DNA of 30,181 bases from G020353115 sp964481765 (GCA_964481765.1 CAYZVJ010000033.1:1-30181); one strand, 5' to 3'; counted from the first letter of the stretch, positions 7,494-17,163 are shown. Numbers and translations are program-made. Notes: generated by a model not told the origin, from the letters alone.

Positions 7494-10355
7494 ATGTCAC
7501 AAGATCGTTTCGTTAACCGCCATAATGGTCCGGCAAAGAAAGATATTCATGCCATGTTGGAGAAGATTGGAGTTGATTCGCTCGACGAATTGATCGGGAA
7601 GACAGTTCCTGAATCCATCTTACTTGAAAAACCGCTGGATCTTCCGGACGGGATCAGCGAGTTTGAATATATCCGGCGCATCAGGAAGATTGCAGCAAAA
7701 AACAAACTGTTTAAATCCTACATTGGTATGGGGTATTACGGGACTATCCTGCCTGCCGTAATACAGAGGAACATCCTTGAAAATCCAGCCTGGTATACTT
7801 CATATACCCCATATCAGGCGGAGATATCTCAGGGCCGGCTTGAGGCATTGTTGAATTTTCAAACCATGATAACTGACCTAACGGGGATGGAAATCGCCAA
7901 TGCTTCTCTTCTTGATGAAGCTACGGCAGCTGCTGAAGCCATGATCATGCTTTTTAATACCCGGTCCAGAAGTGCCGTAAAAGAAAACCGGAATACATTT
8001 TTTGTTGATGGGAACACCTTTCCGCAAACCCTTGATCTCCTTAAAACACGTTCGGAACCACTGGGGATTGAATTAATGATTGGGAATTTCAGGGAATTCC
8101 GGTTCGACACCCCGGTTTTTGGTGTACTGGTTCAATACCCCAATGCAGATGGTGAGATAGTGGATTATGCATCTTTTGCTCAACTGGCTCAGGAGAACGA
8201 AACTCCGGTAGTCGTTGTAGCAGACCTTATGAGCCTTGCTATTCTTACACCCCCCGGTGAATGGAATGCCGATGTAGTGGTTGGTTCCACCCAGCGATTT
8301 GGTGTTCCTATGGGATACGGGGGACCATACGCTGCCTATTTTGCTACGCGTGAAAAGTACAAGAGGAGTATACCGGGAAGGATTATCGGGGTTTCAATTG
8401 ATTCGCATGGTAATCACGCGTTGCGAATGGCATTACAAACCAGGGAACAACACATAAAAAGAGAACGAGCCACATCCAACATCTGTACTGCCCAGGCTTT
8501 GCTGGCAACAATGGCAGGTATGTATGCCGTATACCATGGACCGGAAGGGATCAGGAAAATTGCGTTTACCATACATCAATCGGCTGGAATATTATCGGAT
8601 AAATTGAATGAACTCGGGTATAAACAGGTCAATAAGAACTATTTTGATACAGTACAAGTCGAATTGCCCGGAGAACTATCCTTACCTTCTATCAGGGAAA
8701 CCGCAGAACAAAAAGGGATAAATTTCAGGTATATTAATGATCATAGCTTTGCCATTAGTCTGGATGAAACCGTCGGTGTTGAAGACCTTAATCAGATTAT
8801 TGAGTTGTTTGCATCGGCAACAAATAAAACATATCACCCCGTAGAAACCATACCCGAATACACCTACTTTGATGCTGCGTTTAAACGCCAGTCAAGATAC
8901 CTGAAACAGCGGGTGTTTAACACCTACCATTCGGAAACGGAGATGATGAGATATATCAAGAAGCTTGAAAGAAAAGATTTCTCTCTTACTCATTCCATGA
9001 TTTCGCTGGGGTCCTGCACCATGAAGCTGAATGCCGCTACTGAGATGCTGTCATTAACGTGGCCGGAGTTTGGCAACCTGCATCCGTTTGTTCCGGTTGA
9101 TCAGGCAGCAGGGTATCATCAGATTTTCAGGGAACTGGAAGATGACCTGAAGGTAATCACCGGGTTTGATGCCATTTCATTCCAGCCAAATTCGGGAGCA
9201 GCAGGAGAATATGCGGGACTGATGGTGATCAGGGCGTATCATAAGAGCATTGGAGAAGGGCATAGAAACGTGGTATTGATCCCTGCTTCAGCTCATGGAA
9301 CGAACCCGGCGAGTGCGGTTATGGCGGGAGCAGAGGTTGTTGTGGTGGAATGTGATGAACAGGGAAATGTTAACATGGAATCACTGAGGGAGAAAGCCGG
9401 GGAACATCGTGCTAACCTCTCCGCGTTTATGATTACCTATCCTTCCACGCATGGTGTTTTTGAGGAGCATGTTGCAGAGATGATCAACATTATCCATGAG
9501 CATGGCGGACAGGTCTATATGGATGGTGCAAACATGAATGCACAGGTGGGGCTTACCAATCCCGCAATCATTGGAGCAGACGTCTGTCACCTGAACCTTC
9601 ACAAAACGTTTGCTATTCCACATGGGGGTGGGGGCCCCGGGATGGGACCAATTGGAGTGGCTTCCCATTTATCGGAATTTCTTCCCGGACACCCGGTGGT
9701 GAAAACGGGAGGGGAAAAAGGAATTCCTGCAATTGGAGCTGCTCCCTGGGGAAGTGCGGGTATCCTGCCCATTTCACATGCCTATATTAAAATGATGGGA
9801 GGAGACGGGCTTACTGAAGCTACACGAATAGCAATCTTAAATGCCAATTACATTGCTGCTTCCCTGAAGGATCATTTTCCAGTAGTATATACCGGTAAAA
9901 AGGGTTTCGTTGCCCATGAGATGATTCTTGAGTGCAGGAATTTTAAACAATCAGCGGAAGTTACGGAAGCTGATATTGCCAAACGACTAATGGATTACGG
10001 ATTTCATGCTCCAACACTCTCCTTCCCGGTTCATGGAACCTTGATGGTCGAGCCGACAGAGAGCGAATCAAAAATGGAGCTGGACCGGTTTATTGAAGCC
10101 CTGATGACTATCCATGCAGAGATAATAGAAATCTCAGCAGGCGAGGCAGACCGGGAAGATAATGTTCTGAAAAACGCTCCCCATACCGCTCAGGCAGTCA
10201 CCAGCGATACATGGGATCATCCTTATGGAAGGGAAAAAGCTGCTTTTCCCCTGAAATGGGTTGGTGACAACAAACTCTGGCCAGCCGTTGGGCGACTGGA
10301 TGATGCATACGGTGACAGGAATCTTATCTGTACCTGTACAGCACTGTATGAGTAG
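7494..10355 (+). CDS. gcvP: Glycine dehydrogenase (decarboxylating), P protein of the glycine cleavage system
   Basis: A 953-residue full-length P protein in which the two halves that are separate subunits in some bacteria are fused. It decarboxylates glycine using pyridoxal phosphate and passes the aminomethyl group to the lipoyl H protein. The N-terminal half carries the FVNRHNGP start (6-13), MGYYGT and the YTPYQAEISQGRLE stretch. The C-terminal half holds SLGSCTMKLN, the PLP-binding HLNLHKTF with Lys704 as the Schiff-base lysine, and the glycine-rich GGGGPGMGPIG just after it. The length is normal. gcvH and gcvT are not in the window. The 122-base upstream region has no consensus -7 box and no glycine riboswitch that I can recognise. 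The flanking non-coding stretches each carry a palindrome. Confidence 0.97.
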   Translation: MSQDRFVNRHNGPAKKDIHAMLEKIGVDSLDELIGKTVPESILLEKPLDLPDGISEFEYIRRIRKIAAKNKLFKSYIGMGYYGTILPAVIQRNILENPAWYTSYTPYQAEISQGRLEALLNFQTMITDLTGMEIANASLLDEATAAAEAMIMLFNTRSRSAVKENRNTFFVDGNTFPQTLDLLKTRSEPLGIELMIGNFREFRFDTPVFGVLVQYPNADGEIVDYASFAQLAQENETPVVVVADLMSLAILTPPGEWNADVVVGSTQRFGVPMGYGGPYAAYFATREKYKRSIPGRIIGVSIDSHGNHALRMALQTREQHIKRERATSNICTAQALLATMAGMYAVYHGPEGIRKIAFTIHQSAGILSDKLNELGYKQVNKNYFDTVQVELPGELSLPSIRETAEQKGINFRYINDHSFAISLDETVGVEDLNQIIELFASATNKTYHPVETIPEYTYFDAAFKRQSRYLKQRVFNTYHSETEMMRYIKKLERKDFSLTHSMISLGSCTMKLNAATEMLSLTWPEFGNLHPFVPVDQAAGYHQIFRELEDDLKVITGFDAISFQPNSGAAGEYAGLMVIRAYHKSIGEGHRNVVLIPASAHGTNPASAVMAGAEVVVVECDEQGNVNMESLREKAGEHRANLSAFMITYPSTHGVFEEHVAEMINIIHEHGGQVYMDGANMNAQVGLTNPAIIGADVCHLNLHKTFAIPHGGGGPGMGPIGVASHLSEFLPGHPVVKTGGEKGIPAIGAAPWGSAGILPISHAYIKMMGGDGLTEATRIAILNANYIAASLKDHFPVVYTGKKGFVAHEMILECRNFKQSAEVTEADIAKRLMDYGFHAPTLSFPVHGTLMVEPTESESKMELDRFIEALMTIHAEIIEISAGEADREDNVLKNAPHTAQAVTSDTWDHPYGREKAAFPLKWVGDNKLWPAVGRLDDAYGDRNLICTCTALYE

Positions 10356-10468
10356 TGAGGAGAGGAAGCGGTGACAGGAGTGACCACAGCATCATTATCC
10401 CGTAAACCACTTCCCTGTTATCGAGTTTGCAAATGTGAAAAGTCGTGTCTATTCCCTAACCTTAAAAT

Positions 10469-10510
10469 GCCTGCCCGACGGTTTACCTGCCGCAGGCATG
10501 GCAGGCGGGC
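10469..10510. repeat. Composite palindromic repeat downstream of gcvP
   Basis: An outer stem, GCCTGCC (10469-10475) with GGCAGGC (10500-10506), encloses a second small hairpin, CCTG/CAGG with loop CCG at 10486-10496. An alternative outer pairing is GCCCG (10473-10477) with CGGGC (10506-10510). It is GC-rich in an otherwise AT-rich 231-base gap between the convergent gcvP and ddl genes. No gene is seen in that gap. It is a possible dispersed intergenic repeat or bidirectional terminator. Confidence 0.6.
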
Positions 10511-10586
10511 ACTCGGCAACGGATTTACAAGGAACTGAATGAAAATTATTTATATTATGGATGAGCAGTGCTTATTCTTGCTTCCT

Positions 10587-11573
10587 TTATTGGCCGTGTG
10601 TTAGTGCATCTTCAATAACCAGGGAGAAAAGATCCCCGAGGGTGAGGCCAAACATTTTAACCTGCTTGGGTATAATACTCTCAGCACTCATTCCGGGTAT
10701 GGTGTTAATCTCCAGGAAAAAAGGTTTTTCTTTGGAGAGAATGTAGTCTATTCTGACTATTCCACGGCAATGCAGCAAAGAATAGATTCGGGATGACAGG
10801 TTATGGATCACGTTGGTGGAGTCTTCGGAAATTCTTGCCGGAGTGATTTCGTCAGCCATTTTGGGATCATATTTTGCTTCAAAGTCAAAGAAATCATTCT
10901 TTGATACGATCTCAGTTAGTGGAAAGATATACTCCTTTCCTGCCGTTTTCAGCAAGCCACAGGTCACTTCCGCTCCGTCGATAAACTCTTCTATGATGAC
11001 CTCATCATCCTCCCGGAGTGCTTTGGATATTGCCGACGCCATGTAGTCTGCTTGCAGTACTCGTGATACACCAAAACTGGAGCCACTGTTGTTTGGTTTA
11101 ACAAAACTGGGATAGCTCACCTCCCCGGATCCAATCCGTTGCATCCAATCTTCACCGGATTGGATCAGGATTGATCTGGCTGTCGGGATGCCGAACTTTT
11201 CTAAAAAAAGCTTGCAAACATATTTATTAAACGTAAGTGCGGAAGCAAATGCACCGGAACCGGTATATGGTATTCCAATGATATCAAAATAGCTCTGAAG
11301 GGTTCCATCTTCTCCGGGTGTCCCGTGAATTGCGTTGAATACAACATTAAAGTTCAACCGTTGTCCACCCACCATGCAGCTAAAGTCATTTTTATCTATT
11401 CTTGCTTCTTCGGTTTTATCCAGCTGAAGCATCCATTTCTTCCCGTGTATCAGGACAATGAATGGATTGTATTTCTTTCTATCCAGGTGCTTTAATACCT
11501 CATTTGCACTGTTAATCGATATTTGATATTCGGAAGAATCACCACCGGCGACAATGGCTACATTGATTTTCAT
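10587..11573 (-). CDS. ddl: D-alanine--D-alanine ligase
   Basis: A 328-residue ATP-grasp ligase making the D-Ala-D-Ala dipeptide of peptidoglycan precursors. Visible features are the N-terminal AGGDSSEYQIS (9-19) with Glu15 of the first D-Ala site, HGTPGEDG (83-90), PYTGSGAFASALTFNK (102-117), the ATP-binding glycine-rich NNSGSSFGV (161-169), and the metal-binding FLEINTIPGMS (286-296). The omega loop reads FFDFEAKYD with Tyr235, as in true D-Ala-D-Ala ligases, where D-lactate ligases have Phe. It is the last gene of an apparent minus-strand operon behind the PASTA protein, T9SS protein and rluD family genes, 124 bases after the RluD-family stop. Confidence 0.95.
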   Translation of the reverse strand: MKINVAIVAGGDSSEYQISINSANEVLKHLDRKKYNPFIVLIHGKKWMLQLDKTEEARIDKNDFSCMVGGQRLNFNVVFNAIHGTPGEDGTLQSYFDIIGIPYTGSGAFASALTFNKYVCKLFLEKFGIPTARSILIQSGEDWMQRIGSGEVSYPSFVKPNNSGSSFGVSRVLQADYMASAISKALREDDEVIIEEFIDGAEVTCGLLKTAGKEYIFPLTEIVSKNDFFDFEAKYDPKMADEITPARISEDSTNVIHNLSSRIYSLLHCRGIVRIDYILSKEKPFFLEINTIPGMSAESIIPKQVKMFGLTLGDLFSLVIEDALTHGQ

Positions 11574-11697
11574 TGGGACAATTTTAAAGTAATGATACTG
11601 TATGTATTACAATCGACAGTATTTTTCAACATTCCAAATTACAAAAAAAACCACGAAAGGCCTCCCTTCTGAACGGGCAGGTATGATCATGGCAACT

Positions 11698-12717
11698 TCA
11701 CATACCCACGATATAATTTCTCCATTTTTCAATAACCGTGTTCATATCTTCTGGCAATACAGCGGTGAATTGCATCCACTTTCCTGATACCGGATGTTTA
11801 AATCCCAGGTATTTAGCATGGAGTGCTTGTCTTGGAAGGATTGAAAAGCAATTTTTAACAAATTGTTTGTATTTGGTAAACGTTGTTCCCCGAAGGATTT
11901 GGTCTCCGCCATACTCTTCATCGTTGAAAAGCGGGTGTTTGATGTATTGAAAATGGACCCGGATCTGGTGTGTTCTCCCCGTTTCAAGCTTGCATTCCAC
12001 GAGCGTCACATAACCCAGTCGTTCCAGTACCGTATAGTGTGTGATGGCCGGTTTTCCTTCTTTTTCATCAGGGAAGACATACATTTTCGTACGGTCTCTC
12101 GGGTTCCTCCCAACATGTCCTGTAATGGTTCCCGTATCATCCTTCAAATTACCCCAAACCAGGGCGATGTATTTCCGGTCGCTCGTCCGGTCGTAGAATT
12201 GTTTTGCCAGCCTGTTGTGTGCCATCTCTGTTTTTGCAACGACCAGTATTCCGGACGTGTTTTTATCGAGCCGGTGTACTAATCCCGCTCTGATCTTCCC
12301 CTCCTGGAACAGGGGAATATCTTTCAGGTGGTATGCGAGTGCATTCACCAGGGTTCCGGTATAATTCCCATGTCCCGGATGAACAACAAGGCCTGCCTGT
12401 TTATTCAGGACGATGATATCATCATCCTCGTAAATGATTTCCAATGGAATATCTTCCGGAATAATTTCGATCTCCCGCGGAGGATGGGGCAGGAGTATTG
12501 AAATTACATCTCCGGGTTTCACTTTGTAACTTGGTCTTGCAGGGTGATCGTTCACCAGGATATTCCCTGCACTGGCTGCTGCCTGGATCCTGGTCCTGGA
12601 CACATTTTCAAGCCTGTTTGAAAGAAACTTGTCAATCCGTAACAACCCCTGTCCCTTATCAGCAACAATATGGAAATGTTCGTAAAGCTCATTTATCTCC
12701 TGGAGATCTTCCATCAT
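11698..12717 (-). CDS. RluA/RluD-family 23S rRNA pseudouridine synthase
   Basis: A 339-residue RNA pseudouridine synthase. An S4 RNA-binding domain lies at about 25-75 (RIDKFLSNRLENVSRTRIQ). The catalytic motif LVHRLDKNTSGILVVAK (146-162) contains Asp151, the expected nucleophile. GRTHQIRVH follows in the C-terminal half. The domain order and length fit RluD, which modifies helix 69 of 23S rRNA, but RluA-family paralogues are common in this phylum and the target position is inferred. Two adjacent ATG codons (12717 and 12714) could each be the start. It lies between the T9SS protein gene (21 bases upstream) and ddl in the same orientation. Confidence 0.92.
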   Translation of the reverse strand: MMEDLQEINELYEHFHIVADKGQGLLRIDKFLSNRLENVSRTRIQAAASAGNILVNDHPARPSYKVKPGDVISILLPHPPREIEIIPEDIPLEIIYEDDDIIVLNKQAGLVVHPGHGNYTGTLVNALAYHLKDIPLFQEGKIRAGLVHRLDKNTSGILVVAKTEMAHNRLAKQFYDRTSDRKYIALVWGNLKDDTGTITGHVGRNPRDRTKMYVFPDEKEGKPAITHYTVLERLGYVTLVECKLETGRTHQIRVHFQYIKHPLFNDEEYGGDQILRGTTFTKYKQFVKNCFSILPRQALHAKYLGFKHPVSGKWMQFTAVLPEDMNTVIEKWRNYIVGM

Positions 12718-12738
12718 GATCTTTTATTGAGACGTGGA

Positions 12739-14604
12739 TTACCGGCTGATAATAAATTTCTTCGCGGCAAACGTGGAATGCTGGTTGTGAACAATAAAAA
12801 AATAGAGCCCCGGAGTAAATTCCGAAAGGTCTATTTCGCCCGGGGGTTCAGTGGTTTCAAACAGAGTTCGGCCTTGACTGTCGATGATGGCAAAGCGTGT
12901 ATTTTTAAATTGCAGGTCTTCCGGAAATTCAATCCGGATATATTGATTTGCCGGATTAGGAAAAAGAGTAAAAACTGGTTCAGCCAGGATTGGTTTCCGG
13001 AATGTGATTAACGATTTGCCCATGACCGGTCTGATCATCAGTGCTCCAGGGAATTGTGAATTATACCATATCCCACTTTGCTGGTAGAATAGTCTGTCAT
13101 TTTTCACACGGTTAAGATCAAACCCGAAGTTTAAAAATGCGTCTGTGATCTGCTGCCATCCAACGTAGAATTTCCCTGATACAAACACTGCTGTATCGAG
13201 TATGTAAGTATGGAACCTGTTTAATTCCTTCTCATACAAGGGTTCTTCACTTGACTGGCTATAGAGCACATCACCCGGGTTCCCATTATCATCAGACCAT
13301 ACGGTTAATGTAAAGTACCGCTGGCTTTCATCCTGGTAACTCTGGTTAAAATAGATCTGTATGCCATAAAGTGAATCGGGAATGTAGGCGTTGAACTGGT
13401 AAGCGATCCTGGCATTTTCCGCCCCCTGTCCGGTAAAACCATATCCTCCCTCAGCCGAGCCGTCATCGTAGGCAAAATATTCGTTAAAAACCTGGTGATA
13501 GACTACCGTATCGTTGTTCTTAATGTCAAAATTATCAGTGATCAGATAAGATCTGACTTCAAAGAGGGCTGAGTCAGTTTGAGTTGAACTGAAGGTGTAT
13601 ATCAGGGTTGTATCGTAATGAATGGTTTCCGCAGGATCAATATTTGCTGCACCGGCTGACAGCGAATAATCAAGTTGTTGATCGTACAGATCGGTTATTT
13701 CAAACAGGCGTGTAATATTTCTGACACTGTCATCATGGTTTGTATAGGAGATAGAGACCGAGTTCCCCATTTCAGACAGTGAGGTTGCCTTGAAATGGTC
13801 CCATGGCATCGCTTCATGATTCTTCAGCAGGGACCGCATTGGCATGTTCATTGTTACGTCATTGAGTAATGTATCATTTGGATTGCGCCCCTTGTCCAGT
13901 TTGATATAATCCAGATGCCAGTGGTCACAATTTCCTACCATTCCCGGAGAACTGGCGTTAACGGATAAACTGGCATAATTCTTAAATCTGAACTTGAACC
14001 CTTGTTTCAGGAAGATCGTATCCATTACCGGGATCAGAACCTGCCTGAATTCCCGGAGGGTATCCCCCGGGCTGTTCCAGACCGAATGCCAGACCGAATC
14101 TTCCGGAGAGTAAAACTCAAGAACCAGGGAGTCTTTCGGGGAAGGTTCATCTCCAATACCACCCGGTTGATAAAAAAAACTGAGAAAAACAGCGTCTGAA
14201 GGAAGATAATCAAGATCGATCGGATGTGATGTTAAATGGTCAGCGATAAACCCAAATGAATTGGCATTTTCATAGATGCGGCCGGTGTGATCAATAGCAT
14301 CCAGTGTTGCCACTCCAATCGAAACAGGGTTCACTCCATAGGTGTTGTTAATAAACGCATACTGGTCTTCCCAGAGTCCTGGATCGGGGTAAATGATATA
14401 TTCCGAAAAATCATCAAAAAACGGAAGTTCCAGTGTGTCCTGAAGCTGTTTGCTTTTTGCACCTGCCTCCCGTGTGTATCTTTCATACTGATCCTGTATG
14501 ATCCCATTGGATGTTAGCCCAATGACCCGTTCCTGTGCATTGATCGCCGGGCTGATGAAGAGAACCAGGAGAATGAAATAGTTAATCGGGAAGAAGGTTT
14601 TCAT
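12739..14604 (-). CDS. T9SS-secreted protein with type A C-terminal sorting domain
   Basis: A 621-residue protein predicted to be exported. The N-terminus has a signal peptide (hydrophobic 8-22, ending near INAQ at 21-24). The last 80 residues (about 542-621) are a type IX secretion type A sorting domain: FPNP, then the NTRFAIIDSQGRTLF strand, the ID-LSEFTPGLYFF element and terminal KKFIISR. The centre is beta-rich and aromatic, with repeated DS and ND pairs and FDDFSEY near residue 64. I recognise no catalytic domain there. The start codon lies inside the PASTA gene, overlapping it by 23 bases, so translation is probably coupled. Its place in an envelope operon suggests a cell-surface role, but this is inference. 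The sorting-domain call is confident; the function is unknown. Confidence 0.85.
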   Translation of the reverse strand: MKTFFPINYFILLVLFISPAINAQERVIGLTSNGIIQDQYERYTREAGAKSKQLQDTLELPFFDDFSEYIIYPDPGLWEDQYAFINNTYGVNPVSIGVATLDAIDHTGRIYENANSFGFIADHLTSHPIDLDYLPSDAVFLSFFYQPGGIGDEPSPKDSLVLEFYSPEDSVWHSVWNSPGDTLREFRQVLIPVMDTIFLKQGFKFRFKNYASLSVNASSPGMVGNCDHWHLDYIKLDKGRNPNDTLLNDVTMNMPMRSLLKNHEAMPWDHFKATSLSEMGNSVSISYTNHDDSVRNITRLFEITDLYDQQLDYSLSAGAANIDPAETIHYDTTLIYTFSSTQTDSALFEVRSYLITDNFDIKNNDTVVYHQVFNEYFAYDDGSAEGGYGFTGQGAENARIAYQFNAYIPDSLYGIQIYFNQSYQDESQRYFTLTVWSDDNGNPGDVLYSQSSEEPLYEKELNRFHTYILDTAVFVSGKFYVGWQQITDAFLNFGFDLNRVKNDRLFYQQSGIWYNSQFPGALMIRPVMGKSLITFRKPILAEPVFTLFPNPANQYIRIEFPEDLQFKNTRFAIIDSQGRTLFETTEPPGEIDLSEFTPGLYFFIVHNQHSTFAAKKFIISR

Positions 14605-15424
14605 CTAATTCAGGTATTAACACCGATGTGGTATCCGGAACCGGTAGCTTTGCAGAATCGAGTGTAAGCCAGAGGTAGACCGGTGAACCAAGCTGGATCA
14701 GGTTTTTTTCATCGAATTCAGGATTCTGTTTCCAGACCATTGCCCGGGTTGAATCTTCCCCGGTCAGCACCGTTTCATCATAGGTGAACGCCCCCAGGTT
14801 CAGGGAGGCGTCCAGGATCCTTGATTCTGCCTGTTTGAAAGTCATGAAGATCAGATCAGGGACAATGGTTTTCCTGTCGCTTAATCCTTTTCCAAGCACA
14901 AGATCGATGCTCGATGATTTTTCAAGAGAATCTCCTTCCTGGATTTCTTCTCCCTGGTAAAGCTGTTTCAAGACATTATTGATGGCAAGATCCGGGACAT
15001 AGATCCGTCTTCCCATTTTCAGTCCACTGGTTTCGAGGATTGCATTTGCCTGACGCAGGGTGAGTCCGACAAGGTTTGGCACCTGGACCATTTCAGGATT
15101 ACTGGCATTAATGGTAAGGAAAATGGTTCGATCTTTTTTAACCATAAAACCGGGCTTTGGGTTCTGTTCAACAACTGTCCCCCGATCAACAATATTGGTA
15201 TACACCGAATCGATGATTTGATAATCCAGTTTGTTCTCTTTTGCAATTTCTGCGACCTCCTCGGGTGTGAGTGAGTAAAAGTCTGGTACCGGCCTCGCTT
15301 GTCCATGATGAGTATAAAGATGAAGGTATAACATGGTTATGAGAATAATTGCCAACGTAATTACCACTGCAAGCCCCAGGTGCTTCAGGAAATATTTACT
15401 GATGATAAACCGAAGAAATTCCAT
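14582..15424 (-). CDS. Membrane-anchored PASTA-domain protein
   Basis: A 280-residue protein with a short cytoplasmic N-terminus, one membrane helix (about 16-37) and three tandem PASTA repeats facing the periplasm, at about 44-106, 112-178 and 185-255. Each repeat has the family pattern: a VPDFYSLT or VPNLVGLT-like start, a helix, and a late Q-NP-P-G-V or equivalent segment (for example VVEQNPKPGFMV at 84-95). PASTA repeats bind muropeptides or beta-lactams in the Ser/Thr kinases and PBPs where they were studied. Here there is no kinase or transpeptidase domain, as is common for this phylum. It is the first gene of the operon leading to ddl, in keeping with a peptidoglycan role. A -7 box lies 49 bases upstream. 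Confidence 0.9.
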   Translation of the reverse strand: MEFLRFIISKYFLKHLGLAVVITLAIILITMLYLHLYTHHGQARPVPDFYSLTPEEVAEIAKENKLDYQIIDSVYTNIVDRGTVVEQNPKPGFMVKKDRTIFLTINASNPEMVQVPNLVGLTLRQANAILETSGLKMGRRIYVPDLAINNVLKQLYQGEEIQEGDSLEKSSSIDLVLGKGLSDRKTIVPDLIFMTFKQAESRILDASLNLGAFTYDETVLTGEDSTRAMVWKQNPEFDEKNLIQLGSPVYLWLTLDSAKLPVPDTTSVLIPELDENLLPD

Positions 15425-15473
15425 AATGTTTTAAGGAATAAAAGATTTCCCGTCAGAAACAATAACGATACAA

Positions 15474-15481
15474 CAAATATA
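15474..15481 (-). promoter_or_regulatory. Promoter -7 box (TATATTTG) for the PASTA-ddl operon
   Basis: Exact TAnnTTTG match on the minus strand, 49 bases upstream of the PASTA protein ATG, in the 227-base divergent gap. No -33 TTTG is seen at the expected spacing. Confidence 0.35.
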
Positions 15482-15651
15482 AAATTATCCGGGGAGAAAA
15501 TAAAGATGGCTGGAGTTACTGCCCGGTTATTGAAAAGGCTGTGCTCTCTGGTTCGGGAAAACCTCCTGACATCGCGCATAAATAATCAGTCAACTTTTTT
15601 GCAATTCTCAATTTATTCTGTTAATTGTAAGATTCTTTTAAATCTGCCAAC

Positions 15652-17163
15652 ATGAAATCAGTAAAGATTTTATTCTTCCTCTCCCTTTTAATTTGGATAT
15701 GGAATGTACAGACAGAAGCCCAGGAATACAGGGAACAGATTCCGGCATTGGATGAATACATTCAGGAAGCCATTCAACTCTGGCAACCACCGGGTTTAGC
15801 AATCACTGTTGTCAAGGATCAGGAGCTGTTGTTTCAGAAAGGATATGGTACCCGGCTGATCGGGCAGGATCTTCCCGTTAATGAACACACCCTGTTTGTG
15901 TGTGCATCCACCACAAAAGCTTTTACAGCTGCTGCTCTGGCCATGCTGGTAGATGAAGGAAAGGTGGATTGGGATGATAAAGTAATCGACCACCTGCCCC
16001 ATTTCAGGCTTTCTGATCCCTATATAACCAGTGAACTGACCGTCAGGGATCTTCTTACCCACCGAAGCGGGATGGGAAATGCTGATTTCTTGTGGACATT
16101 CATGGATATATCACCCGATACCATATTGTATAAAATGAGACAACTTGAACCAGCCTATTCCTTGCGGGCAGGATATATATACCAGAACATTATGTACCTG
16201 GCTGCCGGTGAGGTAGTGGAAAAAGCCAGCGGTATTCCGTGGGGTACCTTCCTGAAAGAACGCATTTACGAGCCTTTGGGTATGAACGAGACCTTTGCTT
16301 TTAAGAGCCAGACTGCAGGGCAGGATAATAAATCGGAAGCGCATGAATGGATCAAGGGTGAAATCATCCGGATTGAACAATCGGAGGCAGATAGTATTGG
16401 TCCGGCAGGATCAATGTGGTCAAGTGTATCGGATATGTCAAAGTGGATCCGATTTCTTCTGGATAGCGCCAGGATAAATGGTCAAACCCTTATTCAACCT
16501 GATTCTTATTCTGAATTATTTACACCGCAACATCTGATCCCGGCTCAATCTTTTTATCCCTCCCGTCTTCTTACCAGACCGCATTGGACAAGTTATGGCC
16601 TGGGTTGGTTCCAGCACGATTACAGGGGGAAAATGATTCAATTCCATACCGGAAGCCTGTCAGGGATGGTCGCTATTGCTGGCATGATCCCCGAAGAGGG
16701 TATCGGGGTTTATATTATGGCCAATCTTGATCATGTTGAGATACGTCATGCCCTGATGTACGCAGTTTTTGACCTGCTTCTTGAGGGTGAAATCACCCGT
16801 GACTGGAGCAGGGAGCTGAAAGCTTTGTATGATCGAATAGCTGCTGAAAGTGCAGTAGCCAAACCCAAAAGGATTGAAAATACAACACCTGCTGCAGAGA
16901 TTGGTAAGAATCTGGGAATTTATACAAACCCGATTTACGGGAAAGTGACGTTGTCTGAAGTGGACGGAACGTATCGATTAAATGTAAACGATAAATTATT
17001 GGGTAGCCTGGAACATTGGAACTACGATACCTACCTGGTAACGTTTGATAAAAAAACCTACGGGGAGAGATTTATAACCTTTACTTATAATCCGTCAGGT
17101 AAGGTAAAAGCCCTGGAGTTGATGGGAAGGGAATTTCAGTACCTTCCTCAGGGTGATGAATAG
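15652..17163 (+). CDS. Exported serine hydrolase of the beta-lactamase / class C family
   Basis: A 503-residue protein with a signal peptide (hydrophobic 5-18, probable cleavage near TEAQ at 21-24). The penicillin-recognising catalytic motifs are all present: STTK with nucleophile Ser86 and Lys89, YQN with Tyr177 and Asn179, and HTG at 332-334 in place of KTG, as is usual in the esterase and DD-peptidase-like branch. The last 120 residues form a separate beta-rich domain, similar in position to the DUF3471-type tail of these proteins. It is likely a periplasmic or surface serine hydrolase (esterase or peptidase) and not a resistance beta-lactamase; the substrate is unknown. The gene stands alone, divergent from the PASTA gene and convergent with rpmH at 13 bases. 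Confidence 0.9.
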   Translation: MKSVKILFFLSLLIWIWNVQTEAQEYREQIPALDEYIQEAIQLWQPPGLAITVVKDQELLFQKGYGTRLIGQDLPVNEHTLFVCASTTKAFTAAALAMLVDEGKVDWDDKVIDHLPHFRLSDPYITSELTVRDLLTHRSGMGNADFLWTFMDISPDTILYKMRQLEPAYSLRAGYIYQNIMYLAAGEVVEKASGIPWGTFLKERIYEPLGMNETFAFKSQTAGQDNKSEAHEWIKGEIIRIEQSEADSIGPAGSMWSSVSDMSKWIRFLLDSARINGQTLIQPDSYSELFTPQHLIPAQSFYPSRLLTRPHWTSYGLGWFQHDYRGKMIQFHTGSLSGMVAIAGMIPEEGIGVYIMANLDHVEIRHALMYAVFDLLLEGEITRDWSRELKALYDRIAAESAVAKPKRIENTTPAAEIGKNLGIYTNPIYGKVTLSEVDGTYRLNVNDKLLGSLEHWNYDTYLVTFDKKTYGERFITFTYNPSGKVKALELMGREFQYLPQGDE

